From Neoarius graeffei (lineage: Eukaryota > Chordata > Actinopteri > Siluriformes > Ariidae), in contig NC_083582.1 in assembly GCF_027579695.1 (NCBI RefSeq), positions 352,378 through 416,377 on the forward strand: a DNA stretch of 64,000 bases, written 5' to 3'. Below the pieces are notes generated by a model. The model was not told the origin of the DNA. It did no database searches and saw nothing but the letters and a program-made list of their open reading frames with translations. Within the stretch, counting starts at the first letter, position 1. Each line of letters opens with the position of its first letter. A program made the position numbers and the translations under genes. This document shows, one piece after another, positions 31,473 through 42,050 of the stretch.

Positions 31473-32969
31473 CAGTGGTTACGTTAGACTTTTTTATTGT
31501 CCGTCATTTTGACGGACAGGGTCGTAAAAATTCTGTCATTGTCCATTATTATCTGTCATTTTATTTTAACTTTTAAATGACAATGTATATAGGCTATAAA
31601 TGCTATATATTTAATAACTTGTGTTTTCATGGACTCATTTTCATTTAAAAATTAATTCACAGAACAAGCTTGTATTATTTAATCATTTATTTATGTATTT
31701 ATGATGCAAAAAGATGAACAGAGATTCTGACGTTCGGTCACTTGTGAACCCATTTTCCCTCCGCTAAAATCATTGCGGCTGTTGTGCCTTAACGGGCATA
31801 TGAACAGTGTTATTTTACAACGTAGCAAGACAATTGCAGTTAAAATATGAACAGTCCACTACAACGATTTAAGTGACAATCTAATTTGACCTGTTTGCGT
31901 GAGCTCAAAACTTCCTTCTGGCCCGCATGGATTTAAATTGGGAGCTCGCTTGTGCATAATCAAAGTCGTCAATGGACACTGCTGCCGAGGCAATTGTCAT
32001 TAAATTTTGTGTCTTTGCCTCGGACAGACGACTTCTCATTGACGTTTTAATTTTATTCTGAAGGCTGAACCCGCGCTCTGCTGCGACACTGGAGACTGGA
32101 ATAACCAGCGCCACTTCAGCCAAAGTTCTGAAGTCGGGAAACATTTCTCCCAGGGAAGTGATCAGAAGCCGGCAAGAGCCTCTGAAAGTTGGATTTCCCG
32201 ACCCTGCTAGTACTCTCTTCATAGGGAGGAAATCCTGCAGCATGCGGTCTTTCTGCACCAGTGGTGCAGCTGCACCCCGCGGTGACCCGTAGTGGGCTGA
32301 CACAGAAGGTCTTAAATAAAACGAAGTTATGTTTAAATGTTAGTTTGTCTACCCGTGCTCTCATTAAAATGATAGTTTAGCAGATATTCGAGCAGTGATG
32401 TTCCTAAGCTTCCTAAGTTTGCTGGGGAAGAATACAATAAATCGACATTTGTTTCATTTAAAAACAAGAAAACAACTAGCCTAAATGAGCGCTATTGTAC
32501 AGGCAGGGAAACGACACAAACAACCCAATGCATCTCTTTTTTTTTAATAGCAAAAATGACATGTCTTCTGCAGAGAAGGGAAACATTAATACAGCTCACT
32601 GTGCTAGTGGTTAGAAAAGTCAGAGCGCGGTCAGGAGCGCGATGGGGGGAACAGCCTTGCGCAGTGGCTACAATGTATACATGAGTAGCCTATGCACTGA
32701 ACATCAAGACTGCCGCAACGTCGGCTCAGATTGAAAGTGACGGCAGTGAAGACTATGTATACTGTATGTAAGAAAACTCTGCCACAACTTGCCAATAATT
32801 TCAATTGTGTGTTTCATTATGTTTTATTATTGTTATTATTAGGCTATTATTGTTATTGGTAATGGTAACGGTAAACATCCGTCAAAATGACCGACGGCCT
32901 TCAGATTTTTCCGTCATAGCTAAAAAAAATCCGTCAATGACGGACAATTGTCGGTTAATGCGACCTATG
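31473..32969 (-). mobile_element. hAT element inside the LINE endonuclease region
   Basis: Flanked by the 8-bp duplication CCATCAGC (31465-31472 and 32970-32977). The ends CAGTGGTTACGTTAGAC and CATAGGTCGCATTAACC (inverted) match in part, and both lead to TTGTCCGTCA. It carries the C-terminal part of a hAT transposase on the minus strand and is otherwise deleted (1.5 kb). AT-rich remainder. Confidence 0.88.
31905..32303 (-). pseudogene. hAT transposase C-terminal dimerisation region
   Basis: The open frame of 132 codons includes FPDFRTLAEVALVIPVSSVA and AERGFSLQNKIKTSMRSRL, the hAT C-terminal dimerisation signature. It ends with a basic SMRARRKF. The BED finger and catalytic parts are missing, so it is the 3' exon left in a shortened element. 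Confidence 0.82.
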
Positions 32970-33411
32970 CCATCAGCAAGCAGCTTTGTACTGATTTTTG
33001 TGCATTAATGATCAGCATTAGCTCATCCATCTTATTATTAAGCGATCTGGCGTTGGTCAGGAAGATGCTGGATAGCACTGGCCTGTGCGGGGCTTTCCTC
33101 AGTCGGGCCTGAATGCCGGCTCTGCAGTCGCGGTTCTGGCATTGTTCCCTGCGCTGCCTCTTGCGTCTTCCACCCGGTATGGTGATCCACGAACACTCCG
33201 CTGGTCATGCGATCTCTGGCGGCAGATAGTCGATGTAAAAACTTTTGGTGAAATCCGAGTCACCGCACAGTGTCCCAGTCCTTAACAAGTCTTGCCATTT
33301 GTATGTCAAGGTTCCCGCCGATGAAAAAAACAAACAAGACAGACAAAAGGAACAGCCGCATCGAGGAGAGTGAAGTTGCTGCATTCTTATGCGCCACCAT
33401 CTTGCAAAGTT

Positions 33412-33488
33412 CATGGGAAGAGCACCTCCACAACACTGTGTGCTGAGCTATTGCGGAGAGGCGCTGCTTCCAGGTATCACGTTGCATG
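33412..33488 (-). pseudogene. Gypsy integrase fragment between LINE and hAT
   Basis: About 25 codons of Gypsy integrase (YPEAxPLRN-type text on the minus strand) lie between the 5' end of the LINE and the left duplication of the 15-kb hAT. The same gene continues at 48600 on the other side of the hAT. Broken fossil; this is the key piece that ties the stack together. Confidence 0.7.
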
Positions 33489-34226
33489 ATCCACAATAGG
33501 GCTGAACGATTTTAAGAAAAAATTGAATTGCAATTTTTCTGGCAGATATTTCGATTTCAACCACAATTTTTTTTTCTTTAAATCGAGTTTCAGTGCAAAT
33601 TAATTAATACAATGAATTCCATAAAGCTAATGCAAGAATGAAAACTGAGGTCAACAGATTTCAAATGTAGGCCTGTTTATTGAGTGCCTGAGGAACAAGT
33701 TATAATAAAATAAAAAGAGAGCCATCTTTCTTAAGTAAACTTTTGCTTCTTTTACTTTTCCCATCTACAACATATCAGACATAAAAAAAGGTTGATCAAT
33801 GGCTCAGCAGCATCAAAATATTGCACTTTTGTAAAAGAATGTACATAAGCATTATAATAAACAACAAAGTAGAGCAAAAAAGTCTTACCTTAAAAGTAGT
33901 GCAAGAATGGCTCAAGGGAGCTAGCTTATGAATATTAACAACATCAGCAGCAGTTACAGAAATTCAACCCCTGTACTCAGAAGCCTGTGCTTCTTTTTCA
34001 CACAAAGTGGCAAGAGGAAATGAAATGTAATGGTAGTAAAAATAAAACATAATAATAAAAAACGTACAAACAAGGGCGTAAAAATGGTGTTGATATTGGT
34101 GGGGACATAATTTGGCCAAGTGCCCCAGTGCGCCATGGTTGTCGCACGAAATGTGGCCTACACTGTACAAATGATTGGTTGTCCATTCCTTTGTGTTATT
34201 TTGATTTTTAGCACCAGGTACACTTA

Positions 34227-35032
34227 GGCCGAATCCCATTTCACCCCTTGGACCAACCCCTTAGCCCTTCCCCTCCATTTTGCGCGTTCACGTGAAGGGG
34301 TAGGGGTATCCCAATCCCAGTTAACGCGGAGGGGTAGGGGAAGGGGGAGGGCTTCTTTACCCCTCCAAACGGAGATTTTCCTGGAGCTGACTCCGAACGA
34401 AGGGGTTTGAGTGATTTCCCACAATGCCATGCGGATTTCAGCGAGATTTCATGCGGATTTCAGAAAGATGGCGGTTCCCGCGGCGAAAGATTGTCATAAA
34501 TGTATTTTCTCTTATTTACATGTTTTAAGTTGTTATCCAGAGGAAACACGCCGCTTGATTCGCTTTCGAGCTGAGAATGAGCAGCGATTTCTGAAATCCA
34601 AGCTGCTGCTAAAAAGCTTTGGGAGTGAGTATTGTTTTTGGTTGCTTTACTGCGTACGTTTTGTTCTGTTATTCTCGCTTTTATTGTTTACATGAGTGTT
34701 CTGACACCTCATTCTGTCGGATGTGGTGCACGAAGCGCCAAAGATATCCCATTCAGTGGTGTTAGTTAACAAATCACACCCTGCCAGCAGAGATTTCTGG
34801 TTCTGCCTCTGGCTCTGACTGTAGCGGCTGGTCGCAGCCAATGACGCATTTGGTCGCGTTTTGCTAACGTAAACGCTGACGGAGGTACGCGATGACGTAT
34901 GCGATCGTTGAAGGGCTATCCCAATACGTAAGGGTTGAATTTCAAGCCCTATCCCTTGTAGCTCAGTTTCAAGGGGAAGGGCCAAGGGGAAGGCGGAGGG
35001 GTAGGGGTAGAAATTAGAATTGGGATTGGGCC
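34227..35032. mobile_element. PIF/Harbinger element with Myb/SANT-like exon
   Basis: TTA lies on both sides (34224-34226, 35033-35035). Ends are GGCCGAATCCCATTTC and, inverted, GGCCCAATCCCAATTC. GGGGTAGGGG-type blocks form the subterminal regions. On the + strand, MAVPAAKDCHKCIFSYLHVL from about 34468, then ETRRLIRFRAENEQRFLKSK, looks like the first part of a Myb/SANT-like DNA-binding protein as used by Harbinger elements. A splice donor-like GGGAGTGAGT follows near 34620. No transposase remains. Confidence 0.85.
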
Positions 35033-35459
35033 TTAGACTTAGGCTAATATCTGCATGTATACGGGCAATACATTATCACACAGAGAAAGTGGACATTGAA
35101 GTTGCTGTGAATTTCGCTGTAGTGGATGACCTACCCAAAATACAACAACACAGTCAATCAAAATTATGTGCTGCTGCTTCATTTTCACACAACTTTTACT
35201 ATTTTCACACATTTGAAACATCATGTGCTTCCTTTTGAGTTACTGCAATTTCAGAATCTGGAAGTAATGTAGGTATGGGTGGTAGAAGTGTGAAGAGTTT
35301 TGGTAGTTGTAGTGCATTTTGCAAAAATGTTTATTCATTAAGTTGAAAGGGTTAAGTGACAATTGTTTCACATTTTTACATTTTCACATTTTATTGCAGA
35401 GGTTACATACATACGCATATACACATGCATATATACATATGCATATACATGCAAACAAT

Positions 35460-35831
35460 CTCATCTCATTATCTCTAGCCGCTTTATCCTTCTACAGGGT
35501 CGCAGGCAAGCTGGAGCCTATCCCAGCTGACTATGGGCGAAAGGCGGGGTACACCCTGGACAAGTCGCCAGGTCATCACAGGGCTGACACATAGACACAG
35601 ACAACCATTCACACTCACATTCACACCTACGGTCAATTTAGAGTCACCAGTTAACCTAACCTGCATGTCTTTGGACTGTGGGGGAAACCGGAGCACCCGG
35701 AGGAAACCCACGCGGACACGGGGAGAACATGCAAACTCCACACAGAAAGGCCCTCGCCGGCCCCAGGGCTCGAACCCAGGACCTTCTTGCTGTGAGGCGA
35801 CAGCGCTAACCACTACACCACCGTGCTGCCC
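35460..35831 (-). mobile_element. tRNA-derived SINE, copy 3
   Basis: Full-length copy of the family seen at 10950-11756, minus orientation, with A and B boxes near 35770-35815. The duplication CATGCAAACAAT lies at 35448-35459 and 35832-35843. Confidence 0.93.
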
Positions 35832-35900
35832 CATGCAAACAATGAGCAAGAAAAAAGTAAATATAAGTAAACATTTAGCATTACCTACAAGCATTTATTA

Positions 35901-35967
35901 GTGTGTGTGTGTGAGAGAGAGAGAGACAGACATAGAGAGAGAGACAGACATAGAGAGAGAGAGAGAT
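35901..35967. repeat. Simple repeat (GT)n, (GA)n, GACA units
   Basis: A (GT)n run passes into GAGA tracts with two AGAGAGAGACAGACAT-type units. Confidence 0.9.
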
Positions 35968-37055
35968 TGCAAACAGAAACTCCTTGCTGTTACAGGATCA
36001 TATGACAAAAATGTGGCCTATTTACTACCCAACTCTTTGACAAAAGAGCCAAATGCATGGCGGCGGCGATCATTTCTACAGCTAAACTACTGGCATATGT
36101 CTTTAATGTTAAGATCATCCAAACTCTTCTGGTGGATATGACACACAGCAGCATGGTTCAACCGTGCCTGTGTCATAGTTGACCTGAGCCACGTTTTCAG
36201 TCTCCTCAGAGCACTGAAACTTCGCTCGGACTCTGATGAAGACACAGGCATGACCAATAACAGCCTTAAAAGGATTTCTACCTGATCAAATAGGCCCCTG
36301 ACCTCAGGTCCCATGCTTCTAAATAGACCGGCTGCATCTGAGATGGACTGTATTTGGTACTTTGTGTGAAACATTGTCAGCTGCACTTTAAGAGTGACAC
36401 TGTTAAGCTCTGGATACTCACTTACAACAGAACTCACTTCCCCTGTCATCAAAACATTCTCAAGTTCCTGTAAGATTTTCAAATCAGGCTGGCTAAATCT
36501 TACTTCAAATTGGGTATCCACACAATCCAACATTTTGTAGTATTCTGCCCTGTACCATTCCTCTGGTGTTTTTGCAACATGGTGGCTTGCCCCTCCAGTA
36601 TAGCGCTTTGGAGGTTGCCTTTGGTGGGGTACCTGAATTGGTTTGATCTCAAGGGAGTCAATCATTTCCACTGCTTTATTAAAAATGTCCTGAAACCTTG
36701 TCTCACTCCTGTAAACTCTAACAGTGGACCTCACATGACCAACTGCATCCATCATGCCAGAAACTGTCTCAGTTCGCTTTTGTAGGGACTTATTTAGAAC
36801 TTCCAGGACCTCAAAAATCTCAACTGAGAAAAGAAGGCCAAGCACTGTCTTCCCCTTTTCAAATCTCTCTCTCAGCCCATTGGCCTTTGCCCCTGAGCTT
36901 GTGGAATTGTTGGCACCCATCTCCTCTAAACTGGATAATACACTCTCGTACTGCGAGAGCACAGCTCTGATTGCAGGCCCCCTCACTGTCCACCTGGTTG
37001 GCAGGGGCTTCAAAGTTTGGGAGAATAGCAGGGTACAAATAATTTACAGCAGGGT

Positions 37056-37111
37056 GCAAAATGGTAAAATGTCTGCCAGTGGCAGACATAATGCACGCAA
37101 AGCGTGCAGAT
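37056..37111. repeat. Two adjacent perfect hairpins near an element end
   Basis: GTCTGCC-AGT-GGCAGAC and GCACGC-AAA-GCGTGC lie side by side about 40 bases from the left end of the composite insert. A similar hairpin pair occurs at the start of the hAT at the right edge of the window. Such subterminal hairpins probably belong to one hAT group. Confidence 0.7.
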
Positions 37112-37623
37112 ATATAGATATATATATATAGATATAGATAGAGAGAGAGATATGCAAGTATGAATTTTTCATGGGGTGGGATGGTTTGGAACAGGCCATC
37201 TAAAATTGGGATAACATTTACCCGGGACGGGTATTTGAGGCGGGTCGTCTAGCTTAAGCTTGATTAGCGTTGTTACGCACGCCAGTGTTTCCCACAGAAA
37301 TTTTGGAGACTATGGGGGCAGCCCATGGGGGAGGTTCGGGGGTTGTTTAAAATTGAGTGATATGTTAAATATTAAGTTATTACTGAAAAACTATTGATTA
37401 AAAAAAACAGACACTGAGAAATGATCCTATAAACAACTTCACCAATATAAAAGATTACCAGGACTACAAAAAATGCAGAAAAATAGGCTTTACTTATCCA
37501 AATGCACCTGTTGGTTCAAAAGTTAAAGTGCAGAGAACCTCACAGCACAACATGAAGTTACCTTAAAATATAATATAAATGCCTCAGCTTTCATGTAAGA
37601 AAAAAAACTATTAATACTAGTAC

Positions 37624-38387
37624 TAGGGATGTCCCGATCCGATCACGTGATCGGAAATCGGGCCCGATCACATGGTTTCAGACTCGATCGGAATCGGGCA
37701 TTGCCTCCCGATCAGGGATCGGATATATATCTATATAATATATTCTCATTTTTAACACATCAATAGCTATGCGTTGGCACAGAGTGAGACCAGACCTCTT
37801 GTCTCAACACAGCAACATCAACGCGTGCGGCATGACATCACTTTGTAGTGGAGACGCTATTGGTTATTGGCTGCCTGTTGCCGGCAAAGTTGAACACGGA
37901 AGCAGTTCGAAGCGGAAAGCAAAGCATGAGATCTTTTTTTTGTTGTTGTTGGATGACAAAAGAAACGGGCTCAAACCTGAAAGGGTAGAAATGCTTGTTT
38001 TCATCAAGAAAAACGTTCATTTCCTTAATTGAAATTACTGTACACCACTGAGAGATGCGTTCTTAAAAGCAAATTACCGGCACTGTGGCACTTTATTTTT
38101 TTTTGTTTACATTCCTGCCAGGTATTTTAAGGTTATTTTTTTAAATTTGTTATTTATTGTTCAAACTGCCTCACGTAAGTGCTCTGTTTGCTAACGGAGT
38201 TGTTGGATGTTAAAATAAGGTGTTAAATAAAAAATGAGGAACATCCTGGATCCGTTTCTTTCCTCGTCTTTATTATTTTTTATGGATTATAAGAAGTATC
38301 GGATCGGGACTCGGTATCGGCAGATACTCAAAATCAAATGATCGGTATCGGATCGGAGGGCAAAAAAACCTGATCGGGACATCCCTA
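37624..38387. mobile_element. hAT MITE (GGGATGTCCCGATC family)
   Basis: The 764-bp element has ends TAGGGATGTCCCGATC and the exact inverse GATCGGGACATCCCTA, flanked by ACTAGTAC (37616-37623 and 38388-38395). GATCGG repeats fill both ends. Inside, GLKPERVEMLVFIKKNVHF is the C-terminus of a BED-type hAT transposase, so it is an internally deleted derivative of an autonomous hAT. Confidence 0.93.
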
Positions 38388-39124
38388 ACTAGTACTGTGT
38401 GCAGGCAGTCTCTCCTGAAGACTAAATTAAACAATAATTATAAACTAATAAAATAAATGTCTCAGGCTTCATAGAAGAAAAAAAAACAATTTGAACAGAA
38501 TCTCACAGTATGATGCTGAAGCTGCCTAAACAATGGAAAATAAAATACCATTTTGGCAAAAACGTTGGCATCCATTAATTTCTTGTATTAAAACCCTTTA
38601 GTGCATAAGATGGGTCTAAATAGACCCGGCAGAGTTTAAAATTTTCTATATCTTTATCATAATACATTTTTTTTGCTCAATACTCCATTAATTCCTCAAT
38701 TGACTTGTTTATGTCCCTTAGAAAGCTTCATTTCATTTTTGGCATCATTGCATTTTATGTAAAAATACCTTTTTTGTTAATACCCCTTTAATGCATAACA
38801 TGGGTCTAAAAAGACCTGTATTCATTTTCTATGCAATTTCACCAAAGGCTTAGTTTTTCTTAGCTATATTGTAAAATGATCTTGATTCCTCATGCAATAA
38901 TGCATCTTTTTATGATTTATGGAGTATTTATTCCCAGCACCAATACTTAATTTTCATACTTTATGGTTACTCTTTGAAGTAGAAGACATTTTACATAATT
39001 ATGTATTATTTAGACACATGGATCTAAAAAGACCCGCTTTCATTTTCTATGTAATACTGTTCAAGGATCAGTTCTTTGCAGTATTTTCTTTGGCAAAAAT
39101 GTATAGCAGTCCCAGCATTTTTCT

Positions 39125-39655
39125 GTCTACCTAGAAGACCCACATAGGGGCCATTTGGCCCGACCGCTTTTCCCCAATACACTAATCACTCATTTTGTTA
39201 TGGTAATGAGGCTGTTAGTGGCAGTGTATGAGGTGAGGGGGTCACATTTCACACACTTCACACTTCAGTGGTGAAGTCATGTTGGCTACTTCTGTGTGAA
39301 TGTGAGAATGAGGAATAAAAACACATTCTATTCTAAAATGTGAACATGTGAATGTCCCATGTGACCATAACGACTCATGTGACTGCAACCAGACAATTGT
39401 TTGATGGATAAATAACTCAGTGCACATGGACTATCGCTTCAGTTCCCTCAAGAATTTTGTGGTGAAAGAAGCTCCTCTCCAAGGAACGAAGATGCAGAGA
39501 TTCAACATTCAACAGGCATTGTAAGATTTCATTTCTAAGCTGTAAGGTAACTAACAGCCACATTTCCATAACAAAATGAATGTCTACAGGGAGGACTTGG
39601 GGCCAATTGGCCCTCTTGTGGGTTTTCTAGGTAAAAAGGCCAAATGGCCCCTGTC
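39125..39655. repeat. Inverted repeat around a 0.25-kb core inside the piggyBac region
   Basis: CACATAGGGGCCATTTGGCC and CTCATTTTGTTATGGTAATG on the left are mirrored on the right by GGCCAAATGGCCCCTGTC and CATTTCCATAACAAAATGA. It may be a MITE of the same piggyBac group or its old terminal repeats. Confidence 0.6.
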
Positions 39656-40070
39656 TGGGACTTCTAAATCATTCAAAATTACAATTATTTCATATCTGAC
39701 TTATGATATTTAAATTATTTAAAAGTATAAAACAATACATTGATTCGGAGCATTGCATGAAAAGAGTTTATTCAAAGACTTACTGTAACAAGAACTTATT
39801 TTCTGAATGACATATTCAGAAATAATTCTGAATGAATCTAATTCTGATTCTATAATTCTGAATGAATTCTGAATGAATTCTGAATGTTTTACATAAAACA
39901 TGTAAAACAGTAAAATGACTGTGACTGAGATTGTAAAATATGAATACTAAACAGTAAATTGATAATGTCAGTGAACCACTATAAAACGGACCTGGTATGT
40001 AAATACACTAAGTAAAACTGCATATAATCATGGGAAAAGGTCAGTATTGACCTACATTGTTACAGCTTTC

Positions 40071-40575
40071 TCAGTTCTTGCACATTTCACAAATCACCTG
40101 AGTGAATTTGTGTTCTTTGCACACAGGCCGTGCACATCGGGAGCATGAGTGAGACACTTTTTTTGTCTCGCGCATAGGGACACAGGCTGCACCTCTTTCT
40201 CTTACTCTGCAAGACACGGTTTGGCTCCTGTGGCTGGATGAACTGCCTCTGTAAGCCACACATCTCCATTGCCTGAATGACATGCTTCTGCAGATGGAGA
40301 CTGGTCTCCAGTCGCCTCCTCATGTGAGGCATGATTAGCTCTTGAGCCAATTCCTTGATGAAGAGGCGCCGGGCATTTGGCACACCACCCATATAATCAG
40401 GGTGATGTGCTGTAAAAACAGTGAATGCATTCAGAGCAGCAACATCGACCACATTTTGCCAGAGCACCATAGGCCACCTCCTTGTTCGCCGCTTTGATGT
40501 GTATGTTTGGACCATTTGGTCCATGAGATCCACGCCTCCTTTGGTTTTATTGTAGTACTGTATGACCTCTGGCAT
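40071..40575 (-). pseudogene. piggyBac transposase C-terminal region
   Basis: The frame contains YNKTKGGVDLMDQMVQTYTS and WPMVLWQNVVDVAALNAF, typical of the piggyBac catalytic region's last part (third catalytic Asp in GGVDLMD). Then come PHMRRRLETS and a Cys-rich end, RCSLCPYARDKK. A 1-base frame change near 40180 is needed to reach the normal ending SRCARPVCKEHKFTQVICEM of the cross-brace zinc domain. The N-terminal two thirds are missing. Confidence 0.85.
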
Positions 40576-40804
40576 GTCATTTTGGAGTTTTGAAGTTCTG
40601 ATTCTTCACAATCAACAGGTCAACAGTGATCAACAGTGGTCCGCAGTATTTGTGTTCCTGACTGGAAACAGTTGCAAATATATTTTAGTTCCTAATGTGA
40701 GTCACTTTAGATCCATGTCTGCAATAATAGATCAATTATTTGTCTGTGCTTGTTTATAATATATAAAATAAATAATAGTGTTGTACATAGAAAACTACCT
40801 AATT

Positions 40805-41294
40805 TATGACATTTTAATCCATTTCCTATTTAAAATATAATAATTGTGGAAGTTGTAACTGGAAAAAAACAACAACAACTTACATTTCCATTATAAATGA
40901 ATGCGGGTCTTTTTAGACCCATGTCTAGAAATTAGTGTAGTAATTCCAAATCCATGTAGAAAAATAAAAAATCACTTTCCTTACATTAAGGAGTACCTAA
41001 ATAATTACTTTTATAAGTATAATGGGATTAATTGTATTGGTTTTAGAAGTTTTGAGAGTGAATATAACATTAATGCTTGGAATTACATTGGAAATGAATG
41101 CGGGTCTATTTAGACCCGCATTCATTTCCAATGTAATTCCAAGCATTAATGTTATATTCACTCTCAAAACTTCTAAAACCAATACAATTAATCCCATTAT
41201 ACTTATAAAAGTATATATGACATTTTAATCCATTTCCTATTTAAAATATAATAATTGTGGAAGTTGTAACTGGAAAAAAACAACAACAACTTAC
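40805..41294. repeat. 79-bp direct repeats flanking a palindrome
   Basis: 40805-40883 and 41216-41294 are identical over 79 bp, both starting TATGACATTTTAATCC and ending CAACAACAACTTAC. Between them lie a GGGTCTTTTTAGACCC copy and the palindrome 41007-41212, which abuts the second repeat. The second repeat is followed by degenerate ACTTACGTTCAAAACAACA units to about 41345. Confidence 0.9.
41007..41212. repeat. 206-bp near-perfect palindrome
   Basis: The axis lies between 41109 and 41110 (GGGTCTA-TT-TAGACCC). Arms of 103 bp start ACTTTTATAAGTATAATGGG and match their mirror with essentially no change. It would extrude as a cruciform. The lack of decay in an AT-rich palindrome implies recent origin, gene conversion or an assembly effect. 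Confidence 0.92.
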
Positions 41295-41610
41295 GTTCAA
41301 AACAACAACTTACGTTCAAAACAACAACAACTTATGTTCAAAACCCGCCAAAATGCACTTAAAACCGCCCAGATTGGGCGGGAAACCTCCCAATCTGGCA
41401 ACACAGGTGGCAGTAATGGCTGCACTCGTGTCAAGGATGTAAACACAGTTGACGTGGCAACGGACATACATGACATAGTGGATGTAATTTACGTTCACAA
41501 CTTTTTTTGCTGTCAGAAATATTTAATATTAAATTTTGTGACTCGACTGACAATAGCCGGCGGCATAACAAGCCATAGCCGGCGATTTGCCGCCAGTGAC
41601 CGGCTACTTT
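41295..41610. other. Remainder of composite insert
   Basis: It contains GGGCGGGAAACCTCCCAATC and the phrase CAATCTGGCAACAC, which are common inside hAT elements, and a right end with GCCGGC repeats. No ORF that I can support. Confidence 0.4.
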
Positions 41611-42050
41611 TGAGACCGCTGGGTTGGGCAGAGAGGTCTCAGTGATGCCGATGGTCCCTCTGAGGATGCGACTGCTGCAGAAAACATACCTTTAAATTTT
41701 CCTGACAGCTTACTTAATGTGCCCAATTCATGGACCCACTGCAAAGCATCCTGAATTAAAGGGCTTGACTGACATGTTGACTGTGTGATTAAATTAACGC
41801 AGTGTGCCGCATAGTGCATGTAGAGTGCCAATGACTGCTGCCTCTTCATTTCAGCTTGCACTCCTGAGTGTACACCTGACATATTGGCAGCGCCATCATA
41901 GGTTTGTCCCCTTAAACCAGAAATGGGAATGTTCAGCCTTAACAGAACATCCCTGGCCACTCTAGCAATTGCCTCTCCTGTAGTACCAGTACCTGAGACC
42001 TCATATAAACCTATAAAAGCTTCATGTGGTACTAGGTCTTGGTCCACGTA

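Larger units (their letters stand above)
27443..33402 (-). mobile_element. CR1/L2/Rex1-type LINE, minus strand, with two inserts
   Basis: A near full-length LINE. The 5' end near 33402 reads AAGATGGTGGCGCATAAG on the minus strand, and the 3' end near 27443 reads TGTGCAATGACAATAAAGGC followed by GATTC-type units. It is flanked by TGCAAAATT (27434-27442) and TGCAAAGTT (33403-33411). It holds a Harbinger element (29654-30902) and a hAT element (31473-32969). Without these it is about 3.2 kb. Insertion was into Gypsy integrase sequence. Coding parts are listed separately; the copy is dead. Confidence 0.88.
38592..41000 (-). mobile_element. piggyBac-like element, ends uncertain
   Basis: The left border is TTAA at 38588-38591 followed by AACCCTTTAGTGCATAAG. 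The palindromic 16-mer GGGTCTAAATAGACCC and variants occur at 38612, 38802, 39020, 40905 and 41102, that is, three near the left and two near the right end. These may be binding sites for the transposase. The C-terminal transposase exon is on the minus strand. The right border could not be fixed because of the palindrome and direct repeats there. Confidence 0.65.
37022..41636. mobile_element. Composite insert in the ZMYM-type transposase
   Basis: It separates two halves of the transposase. Codons for LRPLCPT-like and LKPLPTRW-like text are present on both sides, so about 25 bp of the target seems duplicated. That is long for a hAT and leaves the mechanism open. The interior contains CCAGTGTTTCCCACAGAA (a hAT-like start near 37282), a hAT MITE (37624-38387), piggyBac sequences (38592-41000), a palindrome and direct repeats. 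AGCCGGTCACTGGCGGC-type sequence marks the right end (inverted). Several events are likely superposed. Confidence 0.5.

Noticed and set aside
35900-35970. CRISPR-like or regulatory tandem array
   Set aside because: Simple GT/GA/GACA microsatellite without spacers.
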